DNA from: Wenjunlia tyrosinilytica
GTDB taxonomy: Bacteria > Actinomycetota > Actinomycetes > Streptomycetales > Streptomycetaceae
Length of the DNA stretch: 64,000 nucleotides
Assembly (NCBI RefSeq): GCF_014646055.1
Contig: NZ_BMMS01000007.1
Span: 186,001 to 250,000 of the forward strand
Reading direction: 5' to 3'
The translations under genes and the position numbers were made by a program. Each line of letters begins with the position of its first letter. Position 1 is the stretch's first letter. Below are positions 52,050 to 61,746 of this stretch, one piece after another. The notes beneath the pieces are model-generated. The model did no database searches and was not told the DNA's origin. It worked only from the letters and a program-made list of their open reading frames with translations.

Positions 52050-54230
52050 ATGACCTCGGAGATCTCGTTTCCCCGCCAGCTCGCGCGGACGCAGCGCTTC
52101 ACCCTGGGCGCGCCGCGCGCCTTCACCGTCTCGCCGGACGGCACCCGTGTGGCCTTCCTGCGCTCCAGGTCCGGGACCGACCGGGCCAACCTGCTGTGGG
52201 TTCTCGACCTCGCCGCGGACGGGGCCGGGAAGACCGAGGAGCGGCTCGCGGCGGACGCCCGGGAACTGCTCGGCGGCGCGGCGGAGGAGCTGTCCGCGCA
52301 GGAGCGGGCGCGGCGCGAGCGCAGCCGCGAGGGATCGGCCGGGGTGGTGGCCTACGCGACCGACGCGTCCGTGGAGCTGGCCGCGTTCGCGCTGTCCGGG
52401 CGGCTGTTCACCGCCGAGCTGCGGGCCGGGACCACCAGCGAGCTGCCCGTTCCGGGCTCCGTGGTGGACCCCCGCCCCTCCCCCGACGGCCGGTACGTGG
52501 CCTATGTCGCGGCCGGCGCGCTGCGGGTGGTGGGGGCCGATGGCAGCGGCGACACCGCCGTGGCCGAGCCCGAGGGCGAGCAGGCCGGCTGGGGCCTGGC
52601 GGAGTTCATCGCCGCCGAGGAGATGGACCGCAGCCGGGGATTCTGGTGGTCCCCCGGCAGCGACCGGCTGCTCGCCGCACACGTGGACGACTCCCCCGTC
52701 CGGCGCTGGTGGATCGCCGACCCGGCCAACCCGGACAGCACACCCGCCGAGACGTCCTACCCCGCCGCCGGGACCGCGAACGCCGAGGTCACCCTCGCCC
52801 TGATCGGCCTCGACGGCTCCCGCACCCCGGTCGAGTGGGACCGCGGCCGCTATCCGTACCTGGCGCGGGCGCACTGGAGCGCGGGCGGACCGCCCCTCCT
52901 GCTCGTCCAAGCCCGTGACCAGCAAAGCCAGCTCATCCTCTCCGTGGACACCGCGACCGGGGCGACCCTCCCCGTGCACGCCGAGGAGGACCCGGTCTGG
53001 CTCGACCTGTTCCCCGGCGTCCCCGCGTGGACGCCGGACGGACAGCTGGTGCGCATCTGCGACGAGGGCGGAGCCCGCGTCCTCGCCGTCGGGGACAAGG
53101 TTCTTACAAACGACTCGCTGCACGTTCGCGCCGTGCTCGACGTGGGCGACGACGACGTGCTGTTCTCGGCCTCCCCCGGCCGCCACGCCGAGCCGGGCCG
53201 GATCGGGGTGTACCGGGCGTGGTTCCGGGGCGGACCGAAGGCCCTGAGCTGGGAGCGGGTCTGCGGCGACGACGCGGGGGTGGCCTCGGCGGTGCGCGGC
53301 GGAGGGATCGCCGTGCTCTCCTCGACGCGGCTCGACCGCCCCGGCAGCCTGGTCGAGGTGGTCCGGCTCGACGGCGGCGAGCGCCTGGCCGGCGTGCAGT
53401 CGCACGCCGACAAACCGGTGATCACCGCCCGCCCCCGGCTCGTTCTCGCCGGTGAGCGCGGTATCCCGTCCGCCGTTCTGCTGCCGACCGGGTACCGCGA
53501 AGCCGACGGGGCCCTGCCGGTGCTGATGGACCCCTACGGCGGCCCCCACGGGCAGCGCGTGGTGGCGGCGCAGAACGCCCATCTCACGTCGCAGTGGTTC
53601 GCCGACCAGGGGTTCGCCGTGGTCGTCGCGGACGGGCGGGGCACCCCCGGCCACTCGCCGGCGTGGGAGAAGGCGATCGCGGGCGACTTCGCGGGGGTCA
53701 CCCTCGACGACCAGGTGGAGGCCCTGCACGCGCTGGCCAAGGAGTTCCCGCTGGATCTGGAGCGGGTGGCGATCCGCGGCTGGTCCTACGGCGGCTACTT
53801 GGCGGCCCTGGCGGTGCTGCGCCGCCCCGATGTCTTCCATGCGGCCGTCTCCGGCGCCCCGGTGACGGACTGGAGGCTGTACGACACCCATTACACCGAG
53901 CGCTACCTGGGCCACCCCGACAAGCGGCCCGAGGTGTACGCGGCCAACTCGCTCGTCACCGACGAGGGGCTGTCCGGCGCCGCGAGCACGGTCCGGGCGC
54001 TGATGGTGATCCACGGCCTCGCGGACGACAACGTGGTGGCCGCGCACACCCTGCGGCTGTCCTCGGCACTGCTGGCGGACGGACGCCCGCACGAGGTCCT
54101 GCCGCTGTCCGGGGTGACCCATATGACCCCTCAGGAGCAGGTGGCGGAGAACCTTCTCCTCCTTCAGGTCGCCTTTTTGCGGCGCTCGCTGGGCCTGCCC
54201 TCCGGCCGCGAGCGGACCACTGGCCGATAA
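52050..54230 (+). CDS. S9 family (dipeptidyl peptidase IV-type) serine peptidase
   Basis: 726 aa. N-terminal DPPIV_N beta-propeller (about 20-470) containing AEEMDRSRGFWWSP, whose two Glu residues bind the peptide N-terminus, then the S9 catalytic domain with Ser about 579 (GWSYGGY), Asp about 659 (GLADDN) and His about 691 (GVTHM). Likely cytoplasmic, no signal peptide. Cleaves dipeptides from short peptides, which would suit the adjacent peptide importers. TAGGCT (52038-52043) is six bases before the ATG and there is no ribosome site: leaderless candidate. Confidence 0.92.
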   Translation: MTSEISFPRQLARTQRFTLGAPRAFTVSPDGTRVAFLRSRSGTDRANLLWVLDLAADGAGKTEERLAADARELLGGAAEELSAQERARRERSREGSAGVVAYATDASVELAAFALSGRLFTAELRAGTTSELPVPGSVVDPRPSPDGRYVAYVAAGALRVVGADGSGDTAVAEPEGEQAGWGLAEFIAAEEMDRSRGFWWSPGSDRLLAAHVDDSPVRRWWIADPANPDSTPAETSYPAAGTANAEVTLALIGLDGSRTPVEWDRGRYPYLARAHWSAGGPPLLLVQARDQQSQLILSVDTATGATLPVHAEEDPVWLDLFPGVPAWTPDGQLVRICDEGGARVLAVGDKVLTNDSLHVRAVLDVGDDDVLFSASPGRHAEPGRIGVYRAWFRGGPKALSWERVCGDDAGVASAVRGGGIAVLSSTRLDRPGSLVEVVRLDGGERLAGVQSHADKPVITARPRLVLAGERGIPSAVLLPTGYREADGALPVLMDPYGGPHGQRVVAAQNAHLTSQWFADQGFAVVVADGRGTPGHSPAWEKAIAGDFAGVTLDDQVEALHALAKEFPLDLERVAIRGWSYGGYLAALAVLRRPDVFHAAVSGAPVTDWRLYDTHYTERYLGHPDKRPEVYAANSLVTDEGLSGAASTVRALMVIHGLADDNVVAAHTLRLSSALLADGRPHEVLPLSGVTHMTPQEQVAENLLLLQVAFLRRSLGLPSGRERTTGR

Positions 54231-54269
54231 CGATCGGAACGGTCCGAAAAAGGACTGGAGAAAGTGGGT

Positions 54270-54297
54270 GGCCGGTGCGCGCCCTTGCGCACCGGCC
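54270..54297 (+). terminator. Hairpin terminator after S9 peptidase
   Basis: GGCCGGTGCGC (54270-54280) and GCGCACCGGCC (54287-54297) form a perfect 11-bp stem with a six-base loop, about 40 bp past the stop codon. The remaining gap to 54,597 is AT-richer and holds no convincing gene; an 18-codon frame MSLRRSYIGDATVELRTR (54329-54385) has no ribosome site. Confidence 0.7.
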
Positions 54298-54597
54298 GGT
54301 TCCACGGCACCCGCACGACCGTGCGTTGATGAGCCTGCGCCGTTCGTATATCGGTGATGCGACAGTCGAGTTGCGGACACGTTAAAGAGATTGGTGCCCA
54401 CCTGGGCGATTTGCGCCGTGATTTTGATCACTGTCAAGCACGCCGCCACGTCGATCTGCAAAATCTTCGCTCAAGATGCGACGGTTGGCGATTTCCTCCC
54501 TCACCACCCCCTTGACGCCGCGATAAATGGGTTGCGAGAGTCCGCACAACCTGCAGCTCCACCCGAGGCTGCGAATCCATGTGCGGTGATCTCTGCG

Positions 54598-55629
54598 ATG
54601 ACTGTGTCTCCTCAGCCCGCCTCTGTCCGAACGCTGGACACCGAGCCGGATACGGAGCCCGTCCTGAACAAGGGCGGACAAGGCAGTGAACTGGTGGGCC
54701 GTTCACCCGGCCAGCTGATGTGGCGCCGCTTCAAACGCGACCGCACCGGCATGGTCAGCGCCGTCGTCGTTCTGATGTTCTTCGTGGTGGGCCTGCTGGC
54801 GCCGGTCATCTCCTGGCTCTACGGCAAGGACCCCTACACCCTGTACGGGCAGGAGAGCCTGGACCTGCTGGACGACTTCTCGTTCCCCACGGGCAAGTTC
54901 GGCGGCATGTCCGGTGAGCACTGGTTCGGCATCGAGCCGGGCCTGGGCCGCGACATCTTCATCCAACTCGTCTACGGCATCCGCAACTCCCTGCTGATCG
55001 GCCTGGCCGTGACGGCGGCGACCGTCGTCACCGGCATCCTCGTCGGGGTGACGGCCGGCTACATGGGTGGCAAGACGGACTACTGGCTCGGCCGCCTGAT
55101 CGACTTCCTACTGGCCTTCCCGAGCACGCTGTTCTTCGTGGCGTTCATGCCCGTCGTGGTCGCGCTGTTCGTCAGCCCCGAGGACGAGACACCCACGTAC
55201 GTGCGGGTGCTGGCGCTGTTCCTCGTGCTGTGGTTCCTCGGCTGGATGGGTCTGGCCCGGCTGATGCGCGGCGAGACGCTGTCCCTGCGCGAGCGCGAGT
55301 TCATCGAGGCCGCCAAGGTCTCCGGGGCGCCACCGTGGCGGATCATCCGCAAGGAACTTCTGCCCAACCTGGTCACACCGATCCTGGTGCAGTCCACCTA
55401 CATGCTCCCCGCAGCGGTCACCGCGGAGGCCGGACTGTCCTTCCTCGGTGTCGGCCTCCTGGAGCCGACCCCCGACTGGGGCCGGATGTTCGCCCTGGCG
55501 GGCAAGGTCTACGAGAACGACCCCACCTACATGTTCTTCCCGGGTGTCGCGATGGTGATCTTCGTCGTCTGCTTCAACCTCCTCGGAGACTCGCTGCGCG
55601 ACGCCTTCGACCCCAAAGCCGGACGCTGA
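54598..55629 (+). CDS. Oligopeptide ABC transporter permease, DppC type
   Basis: 343 aa. Start [17 protein letters not shown]. Membrane helix at about 50-72, an outer loop with [20 protein letters not shown], then the permease core ending with [18 protein letters not shown]. First gene of a five-gene unit ordered permease, lipoprotein, permease, ATPase, ATPase, the order of the bldK operon. Shares its loop and core plan with the permease at 1,863. The longer open frame upstream starts inside the untranslated region. Confidence 0.9.
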   Translation: MTVSPQPASVRTLDTEPDTEPVLNKGGQGSELVGRSPGQLMWRRFKRDRTGMVSAVVVLMFFVVGLLAPVISWLYGKDPYTLYGQESLDLLDDFSFPTGKFGGMSGEHWFGIEPGLGRDIFIQLVYGIRNSLLIGLAVTAATVVTGILVGVTAGYMGGKTDYWLGRLIDFLLAFPSTLFFVAFMPVVVALFVSPEDETPTYVRVLALFLVLWFLGWMGLARLMRGETLSLREREFIEAAKVSGAPPWRIIRKELLPNLVTPILVQSTYMLPAAVTAEAGLSFLGVGLLEPTPDWGRMFALAGKVYENDPTYMFFPGVAMVIFVVCFNLLGDSLRDAFDPKAGR

Positions 55630-55737
55630 TCGTCCAGTTCGAGGGTGGCTGCCACGCCCTCGCCCGGCCACGACCGCCGGTTGTGTATCGGCAGCGCAAT
55701 GTGGATCACAAACGGACAGGCAGGTGCATTCAACGTC

Positions 55738-57537
55738 ATGAACCGCCCCAATATGCGCAGAACGCACGCCATAGTCATCGCCATCGCGGCCGGGTCCCTG
55801 GTCCTGACCGCGTGCGGGGGAGACAGCAACGGCGGCTCCAAGGAGAAGACCAAGTCGGACAAGGACGCCGCTCAGCAGCAGGCGCAGATCCCCCTCGGCG
55901 ACCAGGCCGCGTCGACGGGTCCGGCGGTCGAGGTCCCCGGAGCGACCCCGGGCGGACGCATCCGGGTCTACCAGCGTGACAACTTCGACCACCTCGACCC
56001 GGCGCAGATCTACGTCAGCGACGAGGGCCTGCTCGCCACGCTCTACACGCGTCAGCTGACCACGTACAAGACCGACGACAAGGGCAGGAAGACCCTCGTC
56101 GGGGACCTGGCGACCGACTCGGGCACCGTCTCCGACGGCGGCAAGACCTGGAAGTTCACGCTCAAGGACGGCATCAAGTTCGAGGACGGCAAGCCCATCA
56201 CCTCGGCCGACATCCGCCACTCCATCGAGCGGATGTACGCCAAGTTCATCACCGACGGCCCGACGTATGTGCAGCAGTGGCTGTCCGGAGCCGGCACCGA
56301 GTACCGCAAGGCGCTGCCGGACGGCCCGTACAAGGGCAAGCACCTGCCGAAGACCGTCCTGGACACCCCGGACGCCAAGACCGTCGTCTTCCACTTCACC
56401 TCGCCGCAGCCGGACGCGCCGTTCGCGCTGGCGATGGCCGCCTACGGCGTGGTCGAGAAGGCCAAGGACACCAAGGAGAAGTACGACACCAAGCCGGTGT
56501 CCACCGGCCCGTACCGGATCGCCTCGTTCAAGGCCGGCAAGTCCATGACGCTGGAGAAGAACCCCGGCTGGGACCCGAAGACCGACCCGTTCCGCCACCA
56601 GTACGTCGACGGCTTCGACATCACGTTCAACCACCAGACCTCGGACTCGACCAAGCGTCTGATCGCCGACAACGGCGAGGCGCAGACCGCCCTGAGCTTC
56701 ACCAACGCGGTCGACCCGCTGCAGACCAAGGACGTGTTGTCCAACGCGGCCGCCAAGAAGCGGACGGTCATCGGCTACCAGCCCTATGTGTGGCAGATGA
56801 ACTTCAACATGGACCGCATCACCGACAAGCGGATCCGTGACGCGATCACCTACGCGATCCCGGACGTCCAACTGGTGCGCCTCAACGGCGGCAGCTACGG
56901 CGGTGAGATCGCCGGCGGTCTGCTGGCCCCGACCGTGCCCGGCTACGAGAAGGGCTACGACCCGTACGGCAAGATCAAGAAGCCGAACGGCGACCTGGCC
57001 AAGGCCAAGGAACTGCTGAAGGCCGCCGGCAAGGAGAACATGAAGCTGGTCTACGGCTACGCCAACACCGAGGTGGGGCAGAAGGAAGCCGTGGTCATCG
57101 CCGACGCCCTGAAGAAGGCCGGCTTCAACGTGCAGAAGAAGGAGATCGACTCCGCCACCTGGTACTCCCAGATGGGCAAGGTCAAGAACGGCCTGGACAT
57201 CTACCGCACCGGCTGGGGCCAGGACTGGCCCTCCGCCTCCACGGTGATCCCGCCGTCCTACGACGGCACCCAGATCCAGGACGGCGCGTCGAACTACTCC
57301 CACATCAACGACGAGCACGTGAACGCCGAGATCAAGCGCATCGGCCGGATCACGGACATCAAGCAGGCCACGAAGCAGTGGAGCAAGCTCCACCACTACA
57401 TCGTGGAGAAGGTCAACCCGGCCGCCCCGCTGTTCTTCACCAAGCAGTTCCAGATCTACGGCTCGAAGATCGGTGGCGCCCAGTACAGCGACACCATCAA
57501 CTACATCGACCCGACGCGCCTGTTCGTCAAGAAGTAA
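55738..57537 (+). CDS. Oligopeptide ABC transporter substrate-binding lipoprotein
   Basis: 599 aa SBP_bac_5 protein. Signal peptide with lipobox LTAC (Cys about residue 25), a Lys/Asp/Gln-rich linker and GGRIRVYQRDNFDHLDPAQIY at the domain start; ends PTRLFVKK. Closely related in plan to the lipoprotein at 2,849. Binds peptides outside the cell and delivers them to the flanking permeases. Start ATG 55738 or 55750; the ribosome site is weak. Confidence 0.9.
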   Translation: MNRPNMRRTHAIVIAIAAGSLVLTACGGDSNGGSKEKTKSDKDAAQQQAQIPLGDQAASTGPAVEVPGATPGGRIRVYQRDNFDHLDPAQIYVSDEGLLATLYTRQLTTYKTDDKGRKTLVGDLATDSGTVSDGGKTWKFTLKDGIKFEDGKPITSADIRHSIERMYAKFITDGPTYVQQWLSGAGTEYRKALPDGPYKGKHLPKTVLDTPDAKTVVFHFTSPQPDAPFALAMAAYGVVEKAKDTKEKYDTKPVSTGPYRIASFKAGKSMTLEKNPGWDPKTDPFRHQYVDGFDITFNHQTSDSTKRLIADNGEAQTALSFTNAVDPLQTKDVLSNAAAKKRTVIGYQPYVWQMNFNMDRITDKRIRDAITYAIPDVQLVRLNGGSYGGEIAGGLLAPTVPGYEKGYDPYGKIKKPNGDLAKAKELLKAAGKENMKLVYGYANTEVGQKEAVVIADALKKAGFNVQKKEIDSATWYSQMGKVKNGLDIYRTGWGQDWPSASTVIPPSYDGTQIQDGASNYSHINDEHVNAEIKRIGRITDIKQATKQWSKLHHYIVEKVNPAAPLFFTKQFQIYGSKIGGAQYSDTINYIDPTRLFVKK

Positions 57538-57660
57538 GCGCAGCGGCACCACGCCCTGGGCGAACTCCCGGGGTCGCGCGCACGGCGGAGCGCGCGCTCC
57601 GGGGTTCCGCCCCTCGCCTTCTTCTCCCACAGCAGCCGCCGACGAGAGCAGCGAACTGCC

Positions 57661-58638
57661 ATGCTTCAATTCCTTCTTCGCCGGTCGATCGGCGCCGTCG
57701 TCATCCTGATCCTGATCAGCGCGTTCACGTTCTTCCTCTTCTTCTCCATTCCGCAGGACCCGGCACTGCTCGCCTGCGGGAAGAACTGCACACCTGACGC
57801 CATCAAGATCATTCACCAGAACCTGGGCCTCGACAAACCCGTTCCGGTCCAGTACTGGAATTTCATGGTGGGCATCTTCGCGGGCCGCGACTTCGCCGTC
57901 GGCCACTGCTCGGCCCCCTGCTTCGGCTACTCGTTCGCGAACAACCAGCCGGTGTGGAACACCATCGTCGACCGCTTCCCGACCACGCTCTCGCTCACCG
58001 TCGGCGGCGCGTTCGTCTTCCTCCTCGTCGGTCTCGGCACCGGCATGCTGGCCGCCTGGAAGCGCGGCACCGCCGTGGACAAGACGTTCAGCTCCGTCTC
58101 GCTCGTGCTCAGCTCGATGCAGATCTACTTCCTGGGTCCCATCGTGCTCGGCCTGCTCGTGTACAGCACGGACATCCTGTCGTCGCCGAAGTACGTGCCC
58201 TTCACCGAGAACCCCGGCCAGTGGTTCGTGGGCCTGCTCATCCCCTGGATCGTCCTGTCGGTCATCTTCACCGCCAACTACACCCGTATGTCGCGGTCGA
58301 CGATGATCGAGCAGCTCCAGGAGGAGCATGTCCGCACCGCCAAGGCCAAGGGCATGTCCAGCCGCTATGTGTTCTTCCGGTACGCCTGGCGCGGCTCGCT
58401 GATCCCGATCGTGACCATCTTCGGCATGGACCTGGGGTCCCTGTTCGGCGGCGCGATCATCACCGAGCAGACCTTCAGCCTCGCGGGCATCGGCAGGCTC
58501 GCGGTCGAGTCGGTCATCAAGACCGACCTGCCCATGATCATGGGCGTGATGCTCTTCAGCGCCTTCATGATCCTTCTGTTCAACATCATCGTGGATGCCG
58601 CGTACGCGTGGATCGACCCGCGTGTGCGCCTGTCCTAG
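57661..58638 (+). CDS. Oligopeptide ABC transporter permease, DppB type
   Basis: 325 aa. Membrane helix at 9-30, then a long outer loop with Cys39, Cys43, Cys83 and Cys87 (LACGKNC and HCSAPCFGYS). The cysteines occupy the same positions as in the permease at 877. Core domain with YTRMSRSTMIEQLQEEHVRTAKAKG as the ATPase-contacting EAA loop. Forms the channel with the DppC-type subunit encoded two genes earlier. Confidence 0.92.
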   Translation: MLQFLLRRSIGAVVILILISAFTFFLFFSIPQDPALLACGKNCTPDAIKIIHQNLGLDKPVPVQYWNFMVGIFAGRDFAVGHCSAPCFGYSFANNQPVWNTIVDRFPTTLSLTVGGAFVFLLVGLGTGMLAAWKRGTAVDKTFSSVSLVLSSMQIYFLGPIVLGLLVYSTDILSSPKYVPFTENPGQWFVGLLIPWIVLSVIFTANYTRMSRSTMIEQLQEEHVRTAKAKGMSSRYVFFRYAWRGSLIPIVTIFGMDLGSLFGGAIITEQTFSLAGIGRLAVESVIKTDLPMIMGVMLFSAFMILLFNIIVDAAYAWIDPRVRLS

Positions 58639-58649
58639 GAGAACCACCA

Positions 58650-59711
58650 GTGACCACACTCACCAAGACCGAGGACTCCCCGGCGCCGACCGGGGCGGAC
58701 CCCTTCCTCTCGGTGCGGGACCTGTATGTGCGGTTCTCCACCGAGGACGGCATCGTCAAGGCGGTGGACGGGCTCTCCTTCGACCTCGAGCGCGGCAGGA
58801 CACTCGGCATCGTCGGCGAGTCCGGCTCCGGCAAGTCCGTGACCAACCTCGCCGTGCTGGGCCTGCACAACCCCAAGTCCACGACGATCAGCGGGGAGAT
58901 CCTCCTCGACGGGCAGGAGCTGACCGGGGCGAGGGAGAAGACCCTGGAGCGCCTGCGCGGAAACAAGATGGCCATGATCTTCCAGGACCCCCTGACGGCC
59001 CTGTCGCCGTACTACACGGTGGGCCGCCAGATCGCCGAGCCGTTCGTGAAGCACACCGGCGCGAGCAAGCGCGAGGGCCGGCTGCGGGCCGTCGAGATGC
59101 TCGGCAAGGTGGGCATCCCCCAGCCGCAGACCCGCGTGGACGACTACCCGCACCAGTTCTCCGGCGGTATGCGCCAGCGCGCCATGATCGCGATGTCCCT
59201 GGTCTGCAACCCGTCCCTGCTGATCGCCGACGAGCCGACCACCGCGCTGGACGTGACCGTCCAGGCGCAGATCCTCGACCTGCTCAAGGACCTCCAGCAG
59301 GAGTTCGGTTCAGCGATCATCCTGATCACCCACGACCTGGGCGTGGTGGCCAACACCGCGGACGACATCCTGGTGATGTACGCGGGCCGCGCGGTCGAGC
59401 GCGGCTCCGTCAAGGAAGTCCTCCAGTCCCCCCGGCACCCCTACACCTGGGGCCTGCTCGGGTCCATGCCCCGGCTGTCGGGCGATGTGGAGCAGCCGCT
59501 CAAGCCCATCCCGGGCACCCCGCCGAGCCTGCTCAACCCGCCGCCCGGCTGCCCGTTCCACCCGCGCTGCGCCTACACCGGGGAGGTCGGAGGGGACCGC
59601 TGCTCCAGTGAGCGGCCGGTGCTGCCCGAGGGCCGCGGAGGCGCCTGCCATCTGACGGCGGAGCGCAAGCAGAGCATTTTCATCGAGGACATTCAGCCCG
59701 CACTGGGCTGA
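58650..59711 (+). CDS. Oligopeptide ABC transporter ATP-binding protein, DppD type
   Basis: 353 aa. ABC domain with GESGSGKS (about 54-61), [17 protein letters not shown] and LLIADEP, followed by the oligo_HPY C-terminal domain with conserved cysteines ([12 protein letters not shown] ... DRCSSERP) that in some family members hold an Fe-S cluster. GTG start with TAGGAG about eight bases upstream, 11 bp after the permease stop. Forms a heterodimer with the next gene product. Confidence 0.93.
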   Translation: MTTLTKTEDSPAPTGADPFLSVRDLYVRFSTEDGIVKAVDGLSFDLERGRTLGIVGESGSGKSVTNLAVLGLHNPKSTTISGEILLDGQELTGAREKTLERLRGNKMAMIFQDPLTALSPYYTVGRQIAEPFVKHTGASKREGRLRAVEMLGKVGIPQPQTRVDDYPHQFSGGMRQRAMIAMSLVCNPSLLIADEPTTALDVTVQAQILDLLKDLQQEFGSAIILITHDLGVVANTADDILVMYAGRAVERGSVKEVLQSPRHPYTWGLLGSMPRLSGDVEQPLKPIPGTPPSLLNPPPGCPFHPRCAYTGEVGGDRCSSERPVLPEGRGGACHLTAERKQSIFIEDIQPALG

Positions 59712-59734
59712 ACGGGCGTCTGGGGCGAACGAAG

Positions 59735-60901
59735 ATGAGCAACGACACCACCACCGCCACCGCGGACGCCGGCACACCGCTCCGCGACGCCGTGCCCGGC
59801 ACCGCTCTGCTGGAAGTGGAGGGGCTGACCAAGCACTTCCCGATCTACGGCGGCTTCCCCGTCAAACGGCGGGTCGGGGCGGTGCAGGCGGTCGACGGCA
59901 TCGACCTGGCCGTGCACGAGGGCGAGAGCTTCGGCCTGGTCGGCGAGTCCGGATGCGGCAAGTCCACCACCGGCCGTCTTCTGACCCGGCTGCTGGAGCC
60001 CACCGGGGGCAGGATCACCTACAACGGGCAGGACATCACGCACGCCGGGCGCAAGCAGCTCGCGCCCATCAGGTCCGAGATCCAGATGATCTTCCAGGAC
60101 CCGTACTCCTCGCTCAACCCGCGCCAGACCGTCGGCAGCATCATCGGCGGGCCCATGGAGATCAACGGGATGAACCCGCCCGGCGGGCGGGAGATGCGCG
60201 TCCGCGAGCTGCTGGAGACCGTGGGCCTCAATCCCGAGCACTACAACCGCTTCCCGCACGAGTTCTCCGGCGGCCAGCGCCAGCGCATCGGCGTCGCCCG
60301 CGCGCTGGCGCTGGAGCCGAAGCTGATCGTCGCGGACGAGCCGGTCTCCGCGCTCGACGTCTCCATCCAGGCGCAGGTGGTGAACCTGCTCCAGAACCTC
60401 CAGCGCGAACTGGGCATCGCCTTCCTGTTCATCGCCCACGACCTCGCGGTGGTGCGCCACTTCTCCCAGCGCGTGGCCGTGATGTACCTCGGCAAGATCG
60501 TCGAGGTGGGCGACCGGGACTCGATCTACAACCGGCCGCGCCACCCGTACACCCATGCGCTGCTCTCCGCCGTGCCCGAGGCGACCGTGACGGCGGCGCG
60601 GGACGGCGAGGGCCGTGAGCGCATCCGGCTCGCGGGCGATGTCCCCTCCCCCATCAACCCTCCGTCCGGCTGCCGTTTCCGCACCCGGTGCTGGAAGGCG
60701 CAGGACAGGTGCGCCAAGGAGGAGCCGCCGCTGATCCGGCTCGGCGGCAACCGCGAGGGGCACCTGACGGCGTGCCACTTCCCCGAGGAGCCGACGACCG
60801 CGGCACGGGAGGAGGACGTGATCCTCGACCCGGCGCTGCTGGCGGCGGAGAAGGGGACCGGCGCCGGGAGCGCCGGCCCGGTGGGCAAGGTCGATCGGTA
60901 G
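59735..60901 (+). CDS. Oligopeptide ABC transporter ATP-binding protein, DppF type
   Basis: 388 aa. A longer N-terminus before the ABC domain ([20 protein letters not shown] at about 28-47, the DppF/OppF signature), [31 protein letters not shown] and LIVADEP. The oligo_HPY tail has [18 protein letters not shown]. Last gene of the five-gene importer, 23 bp after the DppD-type gene. Its 3' end lies 12 bp from the convergent membrane-protein gene. Confidence 0.93.
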   Translation: MSNDTTTATADAGTPLRDAVPGTALLEVEGLTKHFPIYGGFPVKRRVGAVQAVDGIDLAVHEGESFGLVGESGCGKSTTGRLLTRLLEPTGGRITYNGQDITHAGRKQLAPIRSEIQMIFQDPYSSLNPRQTVGSIIGGPMEINGMNPPGGREMRVRELLETVGLNPEHYNRFPHEFSGGQRQRIGVARALALEPKLIVADEPVSALDVSIQAQVVNLLQNLQRELGIAFLFIAHDLAVVRHFSQRVAVMYLGKIVEVGDRDSIYNRPRHPYTHALLSAVPEATVTAARDGEGRERIRLAGDVPSPINPPSGCRFRTRCWKAQDRCAKEEPPLIRLGGNREGHLTACHFPEEPTTAAREEDVILDPALLAAEKGTGAGSAGPVGKVDR

Positions 60902-60913
60902 TCCGTCACCGCG

Positions 60914-61537
60914 TCAGTAGCCCGGAGGACGGCTCGGCGGCTGGGGGTATCCGTAGTCGCCGGGCTGCGGCGGGTTCTGCGGATAGCCGCCGGGCGGCCC
61001 GTACGGCTGCGGGGAAGGCGGCTGCTGCCAGCCGCCCTGGGCGGGCCCCGGGTAGTAGCCGCGGGGAGCGGCGCCCGACGCGCTCAGCATCACCACGACG
61101 ACCACCAGGCCGACCACGACCGTGGCCGCGTCCGTGAGGATCTGCATGTTCCCGCGCTGGCCGTGGAGGAAGAACTCGCGGTACGAGTCGTCGTGCAGGG
61201 CGATCAGCTGCCGGACCGAGTCGTAGACCAGTATCGACAGAAGGGCCACCAGCGCACCCCTCGCCACCCGCCGCCCGGCCAGGGCCAGGCCGCCGGACAC
61301 CGCCAGCGCCACACCCTGCGCCAGGTGGTAGACATCCACGTACGAGCGGGTGGCCGCCTTGCTGCCGTCGAAGACGGCGACGACGTAGTCGCCCACGCCG
61401 ATGTCCTGCGCGCTGTAGACCGCCCAGCCGAAGCAGGCGACGGACAGCAGGAGCGCGCCGATGCCGGACAGGGCGTACTTCCCGCGCTGTGCCTGGGGCA
61501 CCCGTATCGGATCCGAATCCGTATGCGTTATCGCCAC
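60914..61537 (-). CDS. Membrane protein with Pro/Gly/Tyr-rich cytoplasmic tail
   Basis: 207 aa. Four hydrophobic segments (about 22-40, 62-82, 84-103, 130-150), then a C-terminal tail rich in Pro, Gly, Gln and Tyr (PYGPPGGYPQNPPQPGDY). No recognised domain. TACTGT (61544-61549) is six bases before the GTG, a leaderless candidate. It is inserted, on the opposite strand, between two peptide-import operons. Confidence 0.78.
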   Translation of the reverse strand: MAITHTDSDPIRVPQAQRGKYALSGIGALLLSVACFGWAVYSAQDIGVGDYVVAVFDGSKAATRSYVDVYHLAQGVALAVSGGLALAGRRVARGALVALLSILVYDSVRQLIALHDDSYREFFLHGQRGNMQILTDAATVVVGLVVVVVMLSASGAAPRGYYPGPAQGGWQQPPSPQPYGPPGGYPQNPPQPGDYGYPQPPSRPPGY

Positions 61538-61746
61538 CTCCGTACAGTACGGGTGCCCAAGGCCCCGGGTGAAGACAGTGGCGGCCGGTACGCCCGCTCC
61601 CCCGACCGGCTGACGGGGTGTGGGCCGCACGAGTGGAAAACCTCCACAACCACCCGTACGGGCCAGGGCCGTTTCCCGGTTCCGGCGCGGGCGGGTGCAT
61701 GGTGGGCGTCCTGTACCGGTCCGCCTGCCTCCGAGGAGGAACCCCC

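Noticed and set aside
51939-54461. 840-codon minus-strand frame opposite the S9 peptidase
   Set aside because: Antisense composition artefact; the + strand has complete catalytic motifs and a fitting promoter.
55108-58659. Very long open frame (over 1,100 codons) on the minus strand
   Set aside because: It is antisense to three well-supported transporter genes. High third-position GC in Streptomyces keeps the complementary frame free of stops; the translation is Arg/Val/Gly/Asp-rich with no domain.
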